Source of the DNA: Clostridium cadaveris
Lineage (GTDB): Bacteria; Bacillota; Clostridia; Clostridiales; Clostridiaceae
Assembly: GCF_020911725.1 (NCBI RefSeq)
Contig: NZ_CP076620.1
Coordinates: forward strand, 562,501 to 626,500
Direction of reading: 5' to 3'
DNA: 64,000 bases
How positions within the stretch are numbered: the first letter of the stretch is position 1; each line of letters starts with the position of its first letter. Below the pieces are notes generated by a model. The model searched no databases and was not told where the DNA came from. It was given only the letters and a program-made list of their open reading frames with translations. Position numbers and translations under genes: made by a program. This document shows positions 55,184 through 64,000 of the stretch, in pieces.

Positions 55184-56089
55184 ATGAGCATAAAGAAATC
55201 AAAAATAATAATCATTTCTATAGTGGCAATTTTGGCACTTATATTTTTGGCAGGAGGCTATGCAGTTTACTCTAAGTTATCAAAAATAAAGACTACTAAA
55301 ATTGAATTGCCAGATGAAGAAATAGGTATACAAAAACATGAAAATGAAGAGGTGAAGAATAAAAAGGATGTAACGTCTATTCTTCTTTTAGGGTTAGATA
55401 GAGAAGAACATGCAACAGATGTAAATATGGTATTGACATTAGATGACGATAACAAAGAGATAAGACTTTTATCTATTCTTAGAGATTCATACATATATTA
55501 TGGAGAAGATAAGACAAATAAACTTAATTATGCTATTAATTATGGAGGAGTAACAAACAGTATAAAGACGGTAAATGAAAATTATGGTACAGAAATTAGA
55601 GATTACATACTTATAGATTTTGATGGAGTAATGAATCTTGTAGATGCTATGGGGGGAGTTAATGTAAACCTTACTAGCGAAGAGATTCCATATATATCTC
55701 CAAACAAAAATTTAAAATCTGGGAATAATGTATTAAGCGGAAAACAGGCTCTTTCTTACAGCCGTATAAGGAGAATTGGAACTGACTTTCAAAGGACTCA
55801 ACGTCAAAGAAATGTCATAAATGCTATGTACAGTAAAGTTAAAAGCTTATCTTTAGGTGAGATGAATAAACTTTTAGATGTGGCTTTAAACAATGTTGAG
55901 ACAAGCCTTAGCTATGGAGAAATCCTTTCTCTTGGACAAAAGATAATATCTTATGGTGGAAAAGAAATTAAACAAGGAAGAGTTCCAATTGACGGCACAT
56001 GGCATGATGATTATAAAGAGTTGTATTATCTTATGTGGGATAAAGAACCAAACTTAAAATATATTAGAGACTTTATATATGGGGAATAA
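55184..56089 (+). CDS. LytR-CpsA-Psr (LCP) family protein
   Basis: The second LCP protein of the window, 301 aa. One membrane segment (about 8-29) precedes an extracellular domain with TSILLLGLDREEHATDVNMV, LLSILRDSYIYY, KLNYAINYGGV, LVDAMGGVNVNL, LSYSRIRRIGTDFQRTQRQR and GRVPIDGTW. It should attach a teichoic-acid type polymer or glycan to peptidoglycan. Its place between the LTA-synthase-like and LicCA genes suggests action on the decorated polymer. Confidence 0.95.
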   Translation: MSIKKSKIIIISIVAILALIFLAGGYAVYSKLSKIKTTKIELPDEEIGIQKHENEEVKNKKDVTSILLLGLDREEHATDVNMVLTLDDDNKEIRLLSILRDSYIYYGEDKTNKLNYAINYGGVTNSIKTVNENYGTEIRDYILIDFDGVMNLVDAMGGVNVNLTSEEIPYISPNKNLKSGNNVLSGKQALSYSRIRRIGTDFQRTQRQRNVINAMYSKVKSLSLGEMNKLLDVALNNVETSLSYGEILSLGQKIISYGGKEIKQGRVPIDGTWHDDYKELYYLMWDKEPNLKYIRDFIYGE

Positions 56090-56256
56090 TGAGATGAATT
56101 TCAAGTTAATATAGAAGATTTTGTACTGAAATATCAAATTTTAATATATATTTTAGATTGATATATTGAACTTGGTCATAAAAAAAAGTATACTGTACAT
56201 ATCGCCGTGTTCGGAAAATGAACATCATTATTGGTTGTAAAAAAAGGAGGAAAATT

Positions 56257-57999
56257 ATGTTAAGCAAAAGAAAATTTCAATGTTTAAATGATATATTTAA
56301 AAATGAAAAGATTAGTTGCACTAAAAATAATTTTGATGAAGATATATTAGAGGATTTAAGAAAGGATGGATTGATAGAAAATCTATCTTTAACTGAGAAA
56401 GGGAAAAATACTCTTGAAGAATTTAAAGTAGATAATGCCATTATAATGGCTGCAGGACTTTCTTCAAGATTTGCACCACTTTCTTATGAAAGACCTAAGG
56501 CTCTTTTAGAGGTTAAGGGAGAAATACTTATAGAAAGACAAATAAGACAGCTAAAGGAAGCTGGAATTGACAATATAACAATAGTTGTAGGATATATGAA
56601 AGAAAAATTCTATTATCTAAAAGAAAAATTTAATGTAGATATAGTTGTAAATGAAGAGTACAAAGTTAGAAACAATAACTCAACACTTTATTTAGTTAGA
56701 GATAGATTAAAAAATTCTTATATATGTTCATCAGACAACTATTTTGTAGACAATGTTTTTGAAAAATACGTATATGATTCTTATTATTCATCTGTTTTTG
56801 AGGAAAATGAAACAGATGAGTATTGTATAACAGTAGATGATGACAATACAATTTCTTATGTAACAGTAGGTGGAGAAAATGCTTGGATAATGTTGGGGCA
56901 TGTTTACTTCTCAAAAGAGTTTTCAAAGAGATTTACAGATATACTAGTTAAAGAATATGATGAACCTGGTGTTGACTCTATGTTATGGGAAGATATATTT
57001 ATAAGACATTTAGGTGAACTTCGCATGAATAAAAGGGAGTACAAAAAAGGTGAGATTCTAGAGTTTGATTCTTTAGATGATTTAAGGGATTTTGATGAAT
57101 CGTACAAGTATGACAGCAGATCACAAGTTATAAAAAATATATGTAGTATATTAAAGTGTAAAGAAGCAGATGTAAAGAACATTGTTCCAATAAAGAAGGG
57201 ACTTACAAACATTTCATTTAAGTTTCTTGTCGATGGCAAAGCTTATGTATATCGTTTGCCAGGAGTTGGAACTGAAGAAATAATAAATAGAGAAAGTGAA
57301 GCTTTTTCACAAGGTGTAGCTAAGGAGCTAGGCTTAGATAATACTTACATATATATGAGTCCTACAGAAGGCTGGAAAATATGTGAGTTCATAGATAATT
57401 GTATAGATTTTGACTATAGAAATACCCAAGATGTTGAGAAAGCTATGAAGATGGTTAAAAAACTTCATGATGCTTGTGTACCATCAAAATGGGAATTCAG
57501 TATATTCGATGAGGCGGATAAATTATTAACTCTAGCAAAGCAATATGACTATATAAATAATTTCAAAGATATTGAAGAAATCACTGAGATGATAAGTAGA
57601 CTTTATAAATTTACTGAAAGTGACAATGTACCAAAAAGATTATGTCACAATGATTGCTATGATCCAAACTTCTTAACTGATGGGGAGAATATGTATCTTA
57701 TAGACTGGGAATATTCTGGTAATGCTGATCCAGCCAGTGATATAGGAACTTTTATATGCTGTTCAGATTATACATTAGATGAAGCAAAGGATGTACTAAA
57801 AATATACTTTGGAAGAGAATTAACTGAAAAGGAAATGAGACACTATTTAGGATATGTGGCAATCAGTTCTTATTATTGGTTTGTTTGGGCTGTGTTTAAA
57901 GAAAGTTTAGGGGAAGATATAGGCGACTATGTAAAGATATGGCATGATTATGCTGTTGAATATGGAAATATAGCATTAGCTTTATATGAAAATAAATAA
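56257..57999 (+). CDS. Fused CTP:phosphocholine cytidylyltransferase and choline kinase (LicC-LicA type)
   Basis: A 580-aa multidomain protein. A short winged-helix-like N-terminal part (about 1-55) precedes a nucleotidyltransferase domain (about 58-290: AIIMAAGLSSRFAPLSYERP with KALLEV, then CSSDNYF and ITVDDDN). A choline/ethanolamine kinase domain follows (about 300-580: KKGLTNISFKFLVDGKAYVY, the catalytic CHNDCYDPNFL and metal-binding LIDWEYSGNADPASDIG). It should phosphorylate choline or ethanolamine and activate it as a CDP derivative, the donor for LicD enzymes. The start at 56257 has AAAGGAGG. eutH follows 22 nt later. Confidence 0.9.
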   Translation: MLSKRKFQCLNDIFKNEKISCTKNNFDEDILEDLRKDGLIENLSLTEKGKNTLEEFKVDNAIIMAAGLSSRFAPLSYERPKALLEVKGEILIERQIRQLKEAGIDNITIVVGYMKEKFYYLKEKFNVDIVVNEEYKVRNNNSTLYLVRDRLKNSYICSSDNYFVDNVFEKYVYDSYYSSVFEENETDEYCITVDDDNTISYVTVGGENAWIMLGHVYFSKEFSKRFTDILVKEYDEPGVDSMLWEDIFIRHLGELRMNKREYKKGEILEFDSLDDLRDFDESYKYDSRSQVIKNICSILKCKEADVKNIVPIKKGLTNISFKFLVDGKAYVYRLPGVGTEEIINRESEAFSQGVAKELGLDNTYIYMSPTEGWKICEFIDNCIDFDYRNTQDVEKAMKMVKKLHDACVPSKWEFSIFDEADKLLTLAKQYDYINNFKDIEEITEMISRLYKFTESDNVPKRLCHNDCYDPNFLTDGENMYLIDWEYSGNADPASDIGTFICCSDYTLDEAKDVLKIYFGRELTEKEMRHYLGYVAISSYYWFVWAVFKESLGEDIGDYVKIWHDYAVEYGNIALALYENK

Positions 58000-58021
58000 A
58001 GAAATTAGATAGGGGATTTTT

Positions 58022-59227
58022 ATGGAGATTATTGGGAAAGTAGTAGTTTATATAATAATGGCGTGTGCAGTTGCTGGGGCTGTAGCATCAATAGTCAAAG
58101 AGAACAGTGAACTTGGAAATGAATTTGTAGAAGGAATTAACAGTGTAGGACCAATATTCCTACCTGTTGCAGGTATAATGGCTGCAGCTCCTTTTATAAC
58201 TGCATTCGTGTCTTCAGTATTTGGACCGCTTTTTCAGGCAGTAGGTGCAGATCCTGCTATGGCTGCTACAACTTTTATAGCAGTAGATATGGGAGGATAC
58301 CAGCTTGCGGAAGCTTTAGCTCATACAAAAGAAAGTTGGATTATGGCTATGACAACAGGATATATGGCAGGTGCAACTATAGTTTTTAGTATTCCAGTTG
58401 GATTAAAGATGATTCAAAAAAAGGATCAAAAGTATTTAGCTTTAGGAGTTATGTCTGGAATACTGACAATTCCAGTAGGAGTTTTAGTATCAAGTGTTGT
58501 TATGGCACTTACTAAACCATACATAAGAGATATGATAAGCACTGATAGCGCAGCTACGTATCAATTATTGATGAGTTATGGAGACATATTTAGAAACTTA
58601 ATACCATTAATTATTATATGTATAATTATTGCGGTAGGATTACTATTTAAGCCAGATGCCATGATAAGGGGCTTTATAATATTCGGTAGAATTATGGATT
58701 CTGCATTAAAACTAGTATTAGTTTTTTCTATAGTAGAATATTTTACAGGATTTTTCTCAAATATATTTGGAGTATGGGGATTTGAACCTATATTAGCTGA
58801 CCAAATAGATCAGGTTAGGGCATTGGAAGTATCAGGAGCTATTGCAATGATGTTATGTGGTGCTTTCCCAATGGTATATCTAATTAAAAAATATTTAAAT
58901 AAACCTCTAAATGCTATTGGAAAGAAGTGTGGACTTTCAACAGATGCAACTACTGGTATATTAGCAGGAGCTGCAAATATATTAGCATTATTTGCAATGA
59001 TTAAAGACATGAAAGCTGAAGACAAAGTCAAAACTATTGGATTTGGTGTTTGTGGAGCTTTCCTTATAGGAGATCATCTTGCATTTACAGCAAACTTTCA
59101 ACCAAATTTAATTTTGCCAATTTTATGTGGAAAGCTTGTGGCTGGAATATGTGCTGTAGCTATTGCAACTAAAATAGCAGTTCCAAAGGCTAAAAAGCTT
59201 GAGGAAGCAGACTCTTTATTAGCATAA
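58022..59227 (+). CDS. eutH: EutH-like ethanolamine transporter
   Basis: A 401-aa membrane protein with about 10-11 hydrophobic segments. Strong EutH signatures are EGINSVGPIFLPVAGIMAA, GADPAMAATTFIAVDMGGYQ, TTGYMAGATIVFSIPVG and GVCGAFLIGDHLAFTANFQP. EutH imports ethanolamine. No ethanolamine ammonia-lyase or microcompartment genes are nearby; its partner is the preceding kinase/cytidylyltransferase fusion, so the substrate is probably used for surface decoration rather than catabolism. In Haemophilus and pneumococcus the equivalent place is held by LicB. Confidence 0.93.
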   Translation: MEIIGKVVVYIIMACAVAGAVASIVKENSELGNEFVEGINSVGPIFLPVAGIMAAAPFITAFVSSVFGPLFQAVGADPAMAATTFIAVDMGGYQLAEALAHTKESWIMAMTTGYMAGATIVFSIPVGLKMIQKKDQKYLALGVMSGILTIPVGVLVSSVVMALTKPYIRDMISTDSAATYQLLMSYGDIFRNLIPLIIICIIIAVGLLFKPDAMIRGFIIFGRIMDSALKLVLVFSIVEYFTGFFSNIFGVWGFEPILADQIDQVRALEVSGAIAMMLCGAFPMVYLIKKYLNKPLNAIGKKCGLSTDATTGILAGAANILALFAMIKDMKAEDKVKTIGFGVCGAFLIGDHLAFTANFQPNLILPILCGKLVAGICAVAIATKIAVPKAKKLEEADSLLA

Positions 59228-59243
59228 ATAAAGTTTAAGATAT

Positions 59244-59287
59244 AAGTATCCTGTCTTATTTATACATGATAGGATGCTTATTTTTTT
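59244..59287 (+). terminator. Terminator after eutH
   Basis: AAGTATCCT pairs with AGGATGCTT (one G-T pair), with additional inner pairs, followed by ATTTTTTT. Confidence 0.82.
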
Positions 59288-59432
59288 ATATTATTAAACT
59301 TTATCAATTTACAATATATTCATAATTTAATGACATAAAATGAAGCAATAATTAAAAAAGTACTGTGAATAGATAGAAAGTATATGATATAATTCATAGT
59401 GTTATAGAAAACATGATTGGAGAAGGAAGATA

Positions 59433-60245
59433 ATGTCCGAGAAGTTAGGGAAAAATAAAGTTTCGGTTGTAATTCCTATGTATAATAGTGAAGATACAAT
59501 TATTCGTACTCTAGAATCTGTTAGAAAACAAACAGCTTTTAATATGATTTTGGAAATATTAGTGATTAATGATGGCTCGACGGATAAGTCTTTTGATATA
59601 GTGAAAGAATATGCTGATCAAAATAAGGATGTACCTATAAGACTTATAGATAAGCCTAATGGAGGCGTTTCTACAGCTAGAAATAAAGGAATGAAGGAAG
59701 CGAAAGGTGAGTTTATTGCTTTGTTGGATTCCGATGACGAATGGCTTCCTGAGAAAATTGAAGTTCAGATGAAAACTATAAAAGAACACCCAGAAATAGA
59801 TTTTTTAGGCGGGGATGCTAATGGTAAAAGTTTGAGTATATTTGGAAGGAAAATAGACACTCTTTATAAAGCAAATGTTAAAGATTTGTGCTTAAAGACT
59901 TTTCCTTTAACTCCAGCAGCGCTTTTTAGAAAGAAGATAGTAGATGAAATAGGTTATTTTGATGAAAATCAACAATTTGCAGAGGACATTCAGTACTTTT
60001 ATAAAATATGTAATAACTATAATTATTATCATCTTCCAGTACAAGTGGTTCAATGCGGATGTGGAAAACCTTCCTTTGGATTTAGCGGATTATCTTCAAA
60101 TCTTAAGGGCATGCATGAAGGTACCATAAAAAATATAAAAGAATTAAGAGAAGAATCTATAATAAGTACAGGGTTTTACATATTTTTAAGAGTATTTTAT
60201 TGGATGAAGTATATAAGGCGAATAATAATAACAAAATTAAGATAA
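59433..60245 (+). CDS. Glycosyltransferase family 2
   Basis: A 270-aa GT-A fold enzyme: VSVVIPMYNSEDTIIRTLES, LVINDGSTDKSF, NGGVSTARNKGM, FIALLDSDDEWLP (the DxD metal site) and FAEDIQYFYKI (the catalytic ED). A short positively charged hydrophobic tail may associate with the membrane. Donor and acceptor are unknown. It has an upstream TATAAT (59388-59393) with a weak -35. Confidence 0.92.
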   Translation: MSEKLGKNKVSVVIPMYNSEDTIIRTLESVRKQTAFNMILEILVINDGSTDKSFDIVKEYADQNKDVPIRLIDKPNGGVSTARNKGMKEAKGEFIALLDSDDEWLPEKIEVQMKTIKEHPEIDFLGGDANGKSLSIFGRKIDTLYKANVKDLCLKTFPLTPAALFRKKIVDEIGYFDENQQFAEDIQYFYKICNNYNYYHLPVQVVQCGCGKPSFGFSGLSSNLKGMHEGTIKNIKELREESIISTGFYIFLRVFYWMKYIRRIIITKLR

Positions 60246-60380
60246 CCTCAATAATATATTAATAGATGTTAAAAGTGTTTACAAAATAATTAAGATAAAA
60301 TATAGGACATTTTATTATTCTTGAAGAATTTTTATGATAAAAGATTAAGACTTGATGTCAAATCATAAGGAGGGAAAGAT

Positions 60381-61400
60381 ATGTCAATATTAGTAACAGG
60401 TGGAGCTGGATATATAGGAAGCCACACCTCAATAGAACTTTTAAATGCAGGATATGACATTGTAATTGTAGACAATTTTTGTAACAGTAAACCAGAGGTA
60501 TTAAACCGTATAGAGGAACTTTCAGGTGGGAAAAAACCTAAGTTTTATAAAGTAGATATACTAGATAGAGAAGGTCTTTCGAAGGTATTTGAAGAGAATA
60601 CTATAGAAGCTGTAATACATTTTGCAGGTCTTAAGGCTGTTGGTGAATCAGTTACTATGCCTATAGAATACTATGAAAATAATATAAGCGGTACTTTAGT
60701 TTTATGCGATGTTATGAGAAAATATGGAGTGAAAAGAATAGTATTTAGTTCATCAGCTACAGTATATGGAATGGAAAATAAGGTTCCGTTTTCAGAGACT
60801 ATGCCTACAGCTAGTGTAACAAACCCATATGGAAGCACTAAACTTTTCATAGAGCAGATCCTTAAAGACATATATGTTTCTGATAATGAGTGGAGCATAG
60901 CATTGCTTAGATATTTCAATCCTATCGGAGCTCATGAGAGTGGAAGAATTGGAGAAGATCCAAATGGAATTCCAAATAATCTTATGCCATATATAACCCA
61001 AGTTGCAGTAGGAAAGAGAGAATTTTTAAGTGTATTTGGTGATGACTATGATACTCATGATGGTACAGGAGTTAGAGACTATATTCATGTAGTTGATTTA
61101 GCTAAAGGTCATCTTAAAGCTGTTGAAAAAGTAATGAACCTTAAAGGGGTAGAACCTTATAACTTAGGTACAGGTATAGGATACAGTGTTTTAGATGTTG
61201 TGAAAAATTTTGAAAAGGCATCTGGAGTTGAGATTCCTTACAAGATTGCGCCTAGAAGAGCAGGAGATATTGCAACATGCTATGCTGATGCAAGCAAGGC
61301 ATTAAATGAATTAGGATGGAAGGCAGAAAAGAATCTTGAAGATATGTGTAGAGATTCATGGAGATGGCAGAAGAACAATCCTAATGGATATGATAAATAG
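60381..61400 (+). CDS. galE: UDP-glucose 4-epimerase
   Basis: Interconverts UDP-glucose and UDP-galactose (or the N-acetyl forms). The 339-aa SDR enzyme starts [20 protein letters not shown] and has [13 protein letters not shown], the catalytic Ser/Tyr/Lys in FSSSATVYG and [34 protein letters not shown] and [11 protein letters not shown]. The RBS is AAGGAGGG. It lies 12 nt before the next glycosyltransferase, so the UDP-galactose is probably used there. Confidence 0.97.
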   Translation: MSILVTGGAGYIGSHTSIELLNAGYDIVIVDNFCNSKPEVLNRIEELSGGKKPKFYKVDILDREGLSKVFEENTIEAVIHFAGLKAVGESVTMPIEYYENNISGTLVLCDVMRKYGVKRIVFSSSATVYGMENKVPFSETMPTASVTNPYGSTKLFIEQILKDIYVSDNEWSIALLRYFNPIGAHESGRIGEDPNGIPNNLMPYITQVAVGKREFLSVFGDDYDTHDGTGVRDYIHVVDLAKGHLKAVEKVMNLKGVEPYNLGTGIGYSVLDVVKNFEKASGVEIPYKIAPRRAGDIATCYADASKALNELGWKAEKNLEDMCRDSWRWQKNNPNGYDK

Positions 61401-61412
61401 GAGAATATAGTC

Positions 61413-62534
61413 ATGAAAAAAGTTTTATTTACAGCTAAGGTTGACAGTCATATATTAAATTTTCATATACCTTATCTTAAATGGTTTAAGGATCAAGGAT
61501 ATGAAGTTCATGTAGCTAGCAATGGAGAGAATCATATACCATATACAGATTTTAAATATAATCTAAAATTTGATAGAAACCCATTAAAACCAAGTAATTT
61601 TAAGGCTTACTTAGAATTAAAAAAGATGATAGATGATAATAACTATGAAGTAATTCATTGTCACACTCCTATTGGAGGGGCTCTTACAAGATGGGCAGCT
61701 AGAGGTGCTAGAAAGAAAGGCACAAAAGTCATGTATACAGCACATGGTTTTCATTTCTATGAGGGAGCATCAAAGTTTAACTGGCTTGTATATTATAATG
61801 TAGAGAAATTTTTATCTAAATATACAGATTGTCTTATTACTATAAACGAGGAAGATTTTAATGCTGCTAAAGAAAGAAATTTTAAAGCTAAGAGTTTAAA
61901 GTTTGTAAAAGGAGTTGGAATAAATTTAAATAAATTTGTCCCTCAGACTTTGGAAAAGAAGAGAGCATTAAGAGAAGAGTATGGGTATAAAGAAGATGAT
62001 TTTATAATGGTTTATGCCGCTGAATTAAGTTATAGAAAGCATCATGATTTATTGATTAATGCGATAAATTTAATAAAAGATAAGACTCCAAACTTAAAAC
62101 TTCTTTGTGCTGGTCTTGGAGCATTAGAAGAAGAGTACAAAGATCTTACTAACAAACTTAATGTTGGTGACAATATAAAATTCTTAGGCTATAGAAAAGA
62201 CATAAACAATCTAATGACTTTGGCTGATGTAGCAGTATCATCAGCTAGACAAGAAGGATTACCAGTAAATATAATGGAAGCTATGGCCACAGGGCTACCT
62301 ATTATAGTTACTGATTGTAGAGGTAATAGAGATTTAATTGAGAATGGTAAAAATGGAATAGTAGTTGGAATAGATGATGTACAAGGGTTCGCTAAAGCCA
62401 TAGAAAAAATGTATAATGATAAGGACTTTAGAGAAAAAGTTTCTAATTTTAATTTAGAAAGTGTAATTCAATACTCTCTTGAGGATATAAGTAAAGAAAT
62501 GGCTTCTATATACAATGAGGTCATAGGGAAATAA
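61413..62534 (+). CDS. Glycosyltransferase family 4
   Basis: A 373-aa GT-B glycosyltransferase. The N-terminal domain has FTAKVDSHILNFHIPYLKWF and VIHCHTPIGGALTRWAARGA with YTAHGFHFYEGAS; the C-terminal domain has VYAAELSYRKHHDLLI and VSSARQEGLPVNIMEAMATG (EX7E-like). It resembles EpsD/CapM-like transferases. Operon with galE. The exact sugar is unknown. Confidence 0.92.
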   Translation: MKKVLFTAKVDSHILNFHIPYLKWFKDQGYEVHVASNGENHIPYTDFKYNLKFDRNPLKPSNFKAYLELKKMIDDNNYEVIHCHTPIGGALTRWAARGARKKGTKVMYTAHGFHFYEGASKFNWLVYYNVEKFLSKYTDCLITINEEDFNAAKERNFKAKSLKFVKGVGINLNKFVPQTLEKKRALREEYGYKEDDFIMVYAAELSYRKHHDLLINAINLIKDKTPNLKLLCAGLGALEEEYKDLTNKLNVGDNIKFLGYRKDINNLMTLADVAVSSARQEGLPVNIMEAMATGLPIIVTDCRGNRDLIENGKNGIVVGIDDVQGFAKAIEKMYNDKDFREKVSNFNLESVIQYSLEDISKEMASIYNEVIGK

Positions 62535-62540
62535 ATAGAA

Positions 62541-62577
62541 AATTGATAGATTTATTACAATCTATCAATTTTTTTTA
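62541..62577 (+). terminator. Terminator after the galE operon
   Basis: ATTGATAGATT (62542-62552) pairs perfectly with AATCTATCAAT (62559-62569), followed by a T run. Confidence 0.9.
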
Positions 62578-62715
62578 TGTGTTTTGATGATAAATTTTAA
62601 CTTTAAAATACAAATTGATAAATGAGTTTTATAATTAAATACAAATTTACAATAAAACTCAGCTGTGATAAAATTAAATAAGTGAAATAATATAGATATA
62701 ATGAGGGGTGAGCAA

Positions 62716-64000
62716 GTGTATAGAAGAAACAAGAAGATAGCATGTGCTTTAGCGCTACTGATGGTGGTGAACAATGTTTCTACATCAGGAATTTTAGCGT
62801 ATTCTAAAGAAAAACAAACTCAAACAGTTGCAATAAAAGCTGTAAATGATATTAATATAGTATCTACAACTACTGTAACAATAGAAGATGCAAAGAGATG
62901 GGCAAAAAAAAGAAATGCGACTCAAACCTTTATTGGTCTTGCAGATTTATTCTGGAAATATGCACCTTCACGTGGAGGGGTTAATCCAGCATTAGCTTAT
63001 GTACAATCAGCTCTTGAGACTGGTTATGGAAGGTTTGGAAATGTTTTAGATGAAACTTATTATAACACATGTGGATTAAAAAGAACAGAAACAGGAACTG
63101 CAGATGATAATAATGATAAAGAGGCTCATAAGAGATTTGATAACTGGGATCATGGTGTACAAGCCCATTTAGATCATTTAGCGCTTTATGCAGGAGCACC
63201 AGGATTTCCTAAAACAAAAATAGAACAAAATTATTTGGGGAATAATTTAAGTTCAAATGCTACTTATGATTCAAGACATTTTGGGTATTTGGCAGGAAAA
63301 GCTAAAACGGCCACTCAACTTTCGAATAGCTGGGCAACTAGTGTTGAATATGGAGAAAAGCTAGTTGAACTATATAATAGTCTTTTATCAGAAGCCGAAT
63401 CAGGAAGACGTGGTTGGCTTCAAGATGGAGATGATTGGTATTATTATAACGAAACAGGTGAATTACATAAGGGATGGCTTAAGTTATCTGACGGAACATA
63501 TTATTTAAATGAAAATGGAATAGTGCATAAAGGTTGGTTTCAAGAAGGCGATAATAAATATTACTTTGATAACTTTGGACGAGCTATTATAGGAAGAACA
63601 GAAACGATAAATGGTAAGAGCTACACTTTTGATAAAGAAGGAAAACTTGTAAAAGAAAATTTAAAATCAGGCTGGCATTATGAGGATTACTACTGGCAGT
63701 ATTATAAAGACGGAAAGCGTCAACATGGATGGATCAATATACCAAACGACGGAAAGTACTATGTAGAGTCTTATGGAATGGTAAAAGGCTGGTATGATGT
63801 AGAAGGAAAGAGATATTATTTTGATGATGCTGGAAGAGCTATAGTAGGAAAAACTATAGAAATAGAAGGAAAAGAATACGCATTTGATAATGAAGGCGTT
63901 CTTGTAAAAGCATTAAAAAGTGGATGGCACTATGAAGATTACTACTGGCAGTATTATAAAGACGGAAAGCGTCAATATGGATGGATCAATGTACCAAACG
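62716..64000 (+). CDS. Secreted GH73 glucosaminidase with choline-binding-type repeats (partial)
   Basis: The frame is open to the window edge, so the C-terminus is missing; 428 codons are visible. A signal peptide (RRNKKIACALALLMVVNN, cleavage near ILAYS) is followed by a glucosaminidase domain (about 45-225: NPALAYVQSALETGYGRF with the catalytic Glu, and YYNTCGLKR). Trp/Tyr/Gly-rich repeats start at about 233 (GWLQDGDDWYYYNETGEL, GWFQEGDNKYYFDNFG), the choline-binding/cell-wall-binding repeat type. It should cut peptidoglycan glycan strands. GTG 62716 follows GAGGGGTG; an in-frame ATG at 62701 would overlap that site. The nearby phosphocholine-type genes suggest a ligand. Confidence 0.88.
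   Translation, partial: MYRRNKKIACALALLMVVNNVSTSGILAYSKEKQTQTVAIKAVNDINIVSTTTVTIEDAKRWAKKRNATQTFIGLADLFWKYAPSRGGVNPALAYVQSALETGYGRFGNVLDETYYNTCGLKRTETGTADDNNDKEAHKRFDNWDHGVQAHLDHLALYAGAPGFPKTKIEQNYLGNNLSSNATYDSRHFGYLAGKAKTATQLSNSWATSVEYGEKLVELYNSLLSEAESGRRGWLQDGDDWYYYNETGELHKGWLKLSDGTYYLNENGIVHKGWFQEGDNKYYFDNFGRAIIGRTETINGKSYTFDKEGKLVKENLKSGWHYEDYYWQYYKDGKRQHGWINIPNDGKYYVESYGMVKGWYDVEGKRYYFDDAGRAIVGKTIEIEGKEYAFDNEGVLVKALKSGWHYEDYYWQYYKDGKRQYGWINVPN
63661..64000 (+). repeat. 84-codon repeat unit in the glucosaminidase gene
   Basis: Two nearly identical DNA segments begin at about 63667 and 63919, exactly 252 bp (84 codons) apart. Both encode SGWHYEDYYWQYYKDGKRQ and continue into GWIN, with only a few base changes. 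The higher-order unit combines a double-Trp repeat with two ordinary Gly-Trp repeats. More copies probably follow beyond the window edge. Confidence 0.85.

Overview
This window is AT-rich and looks like a chromosomal segment of a Clostridium sensu stricto species. The signs are very low GC, strong AGGAGG-type ribosome binding sites, an rRNA operon end followed by 5S and tRNA-Phe, a group B [FeFe] hydrogenase, a clostridial AbrB with a Cys4 tail, and LCP/teichoic-acid type Gram-positive cell-wall genes. The species cannot be fixed from the window alone. The abrB/rsmI/rRNA neighbourhood is commonly origin-proximal in Firmicutes.

Layout. 1-2.5 kb: end of 23S rRNA, 5S rRNA, tRNA-Phe. 2.5-16.8 kb: housekeeping and surface genes: a sortase-anchored GH3 N-acetylglucosaminidase, ung, a cytoplasmic parvulin, a licD/polymerase pair, [FeFe] hydrogenase, a chemoreceptor, a secreted NlpC/P60 peptidase, a TrmN6-like methyltransferase and rsmI. 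16.8-22.6 kb: regulators: abrB, divergent from a DUF1836 gene across an 805-bp spacer holding a Spo0A box and a cluster of seven DnaA-box-like sites; a 47-aa YvrJ peptide; a HesB-like gene read through an in-frame UGA (probable selenoprotein); an LCP protein; a sigma-like factor; a YihY membrane protein.

23.0-40.3 kb is one surface-polysaccharide locus, all on the + strand. It has a PglF/CapD-type dehydratase, DegT aminotransferase, PglC-like initiating transferase and GNAT acetyltransferase (a diamino-trideoxyhexose priming module); CapE-CapF-CapG (UDP-N-acetyl-L-fucosamine); three GT4-type glycosyltransferases; Wzy; pyruvyl transferase; a WlaTC/HtrL protein; Wzx; and a hexapeptide acetyltransferase. 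It ends in decayed remnants of a UDP-glucose dehydrogenase and a UDP-glucuronate 4-epimerase, a lost UDP-uronic acid branch.

41.4-48.6 kb: arginase, then a compact minus-strand potassium uptake operon (three TrkA-like polypeptides, a 32-aa membrane peptide, TrkH, a secreted OB-fold-like protein), divergent from a sensor kinase and a response regulator without a DNA-binding domain. 48.6-64 kb: cell-envelope genes: galU, an MBOAT/SGNH acylation pair, rbsD, an LTA-synthase-like enzyme, LCP, a LicC-LicA fusion with EutH (amino-alcohol uptake, kinase and cytidylyltransferase), GT2, galE, GT4, and the start of a GH73 glucosaminidase with choline-binding-type repeats. Together with LicD at 7.3 kb this suggests phosphocholine or phosphoethanolamine decoration of a surface polymer and a hydrolase that may bind it.

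Most notable items: the HesB-like selenoprotein gene with a CsoR/CstR-type palindrome at its promoter, the DnaA-box cluster away from dnaA, the 32-aa peptide in the Trk operon, the LicCA-EutH pairing, and the decayed uronic-acid genes. No CRISPR array, prophage or intact insertion sequence was seen.
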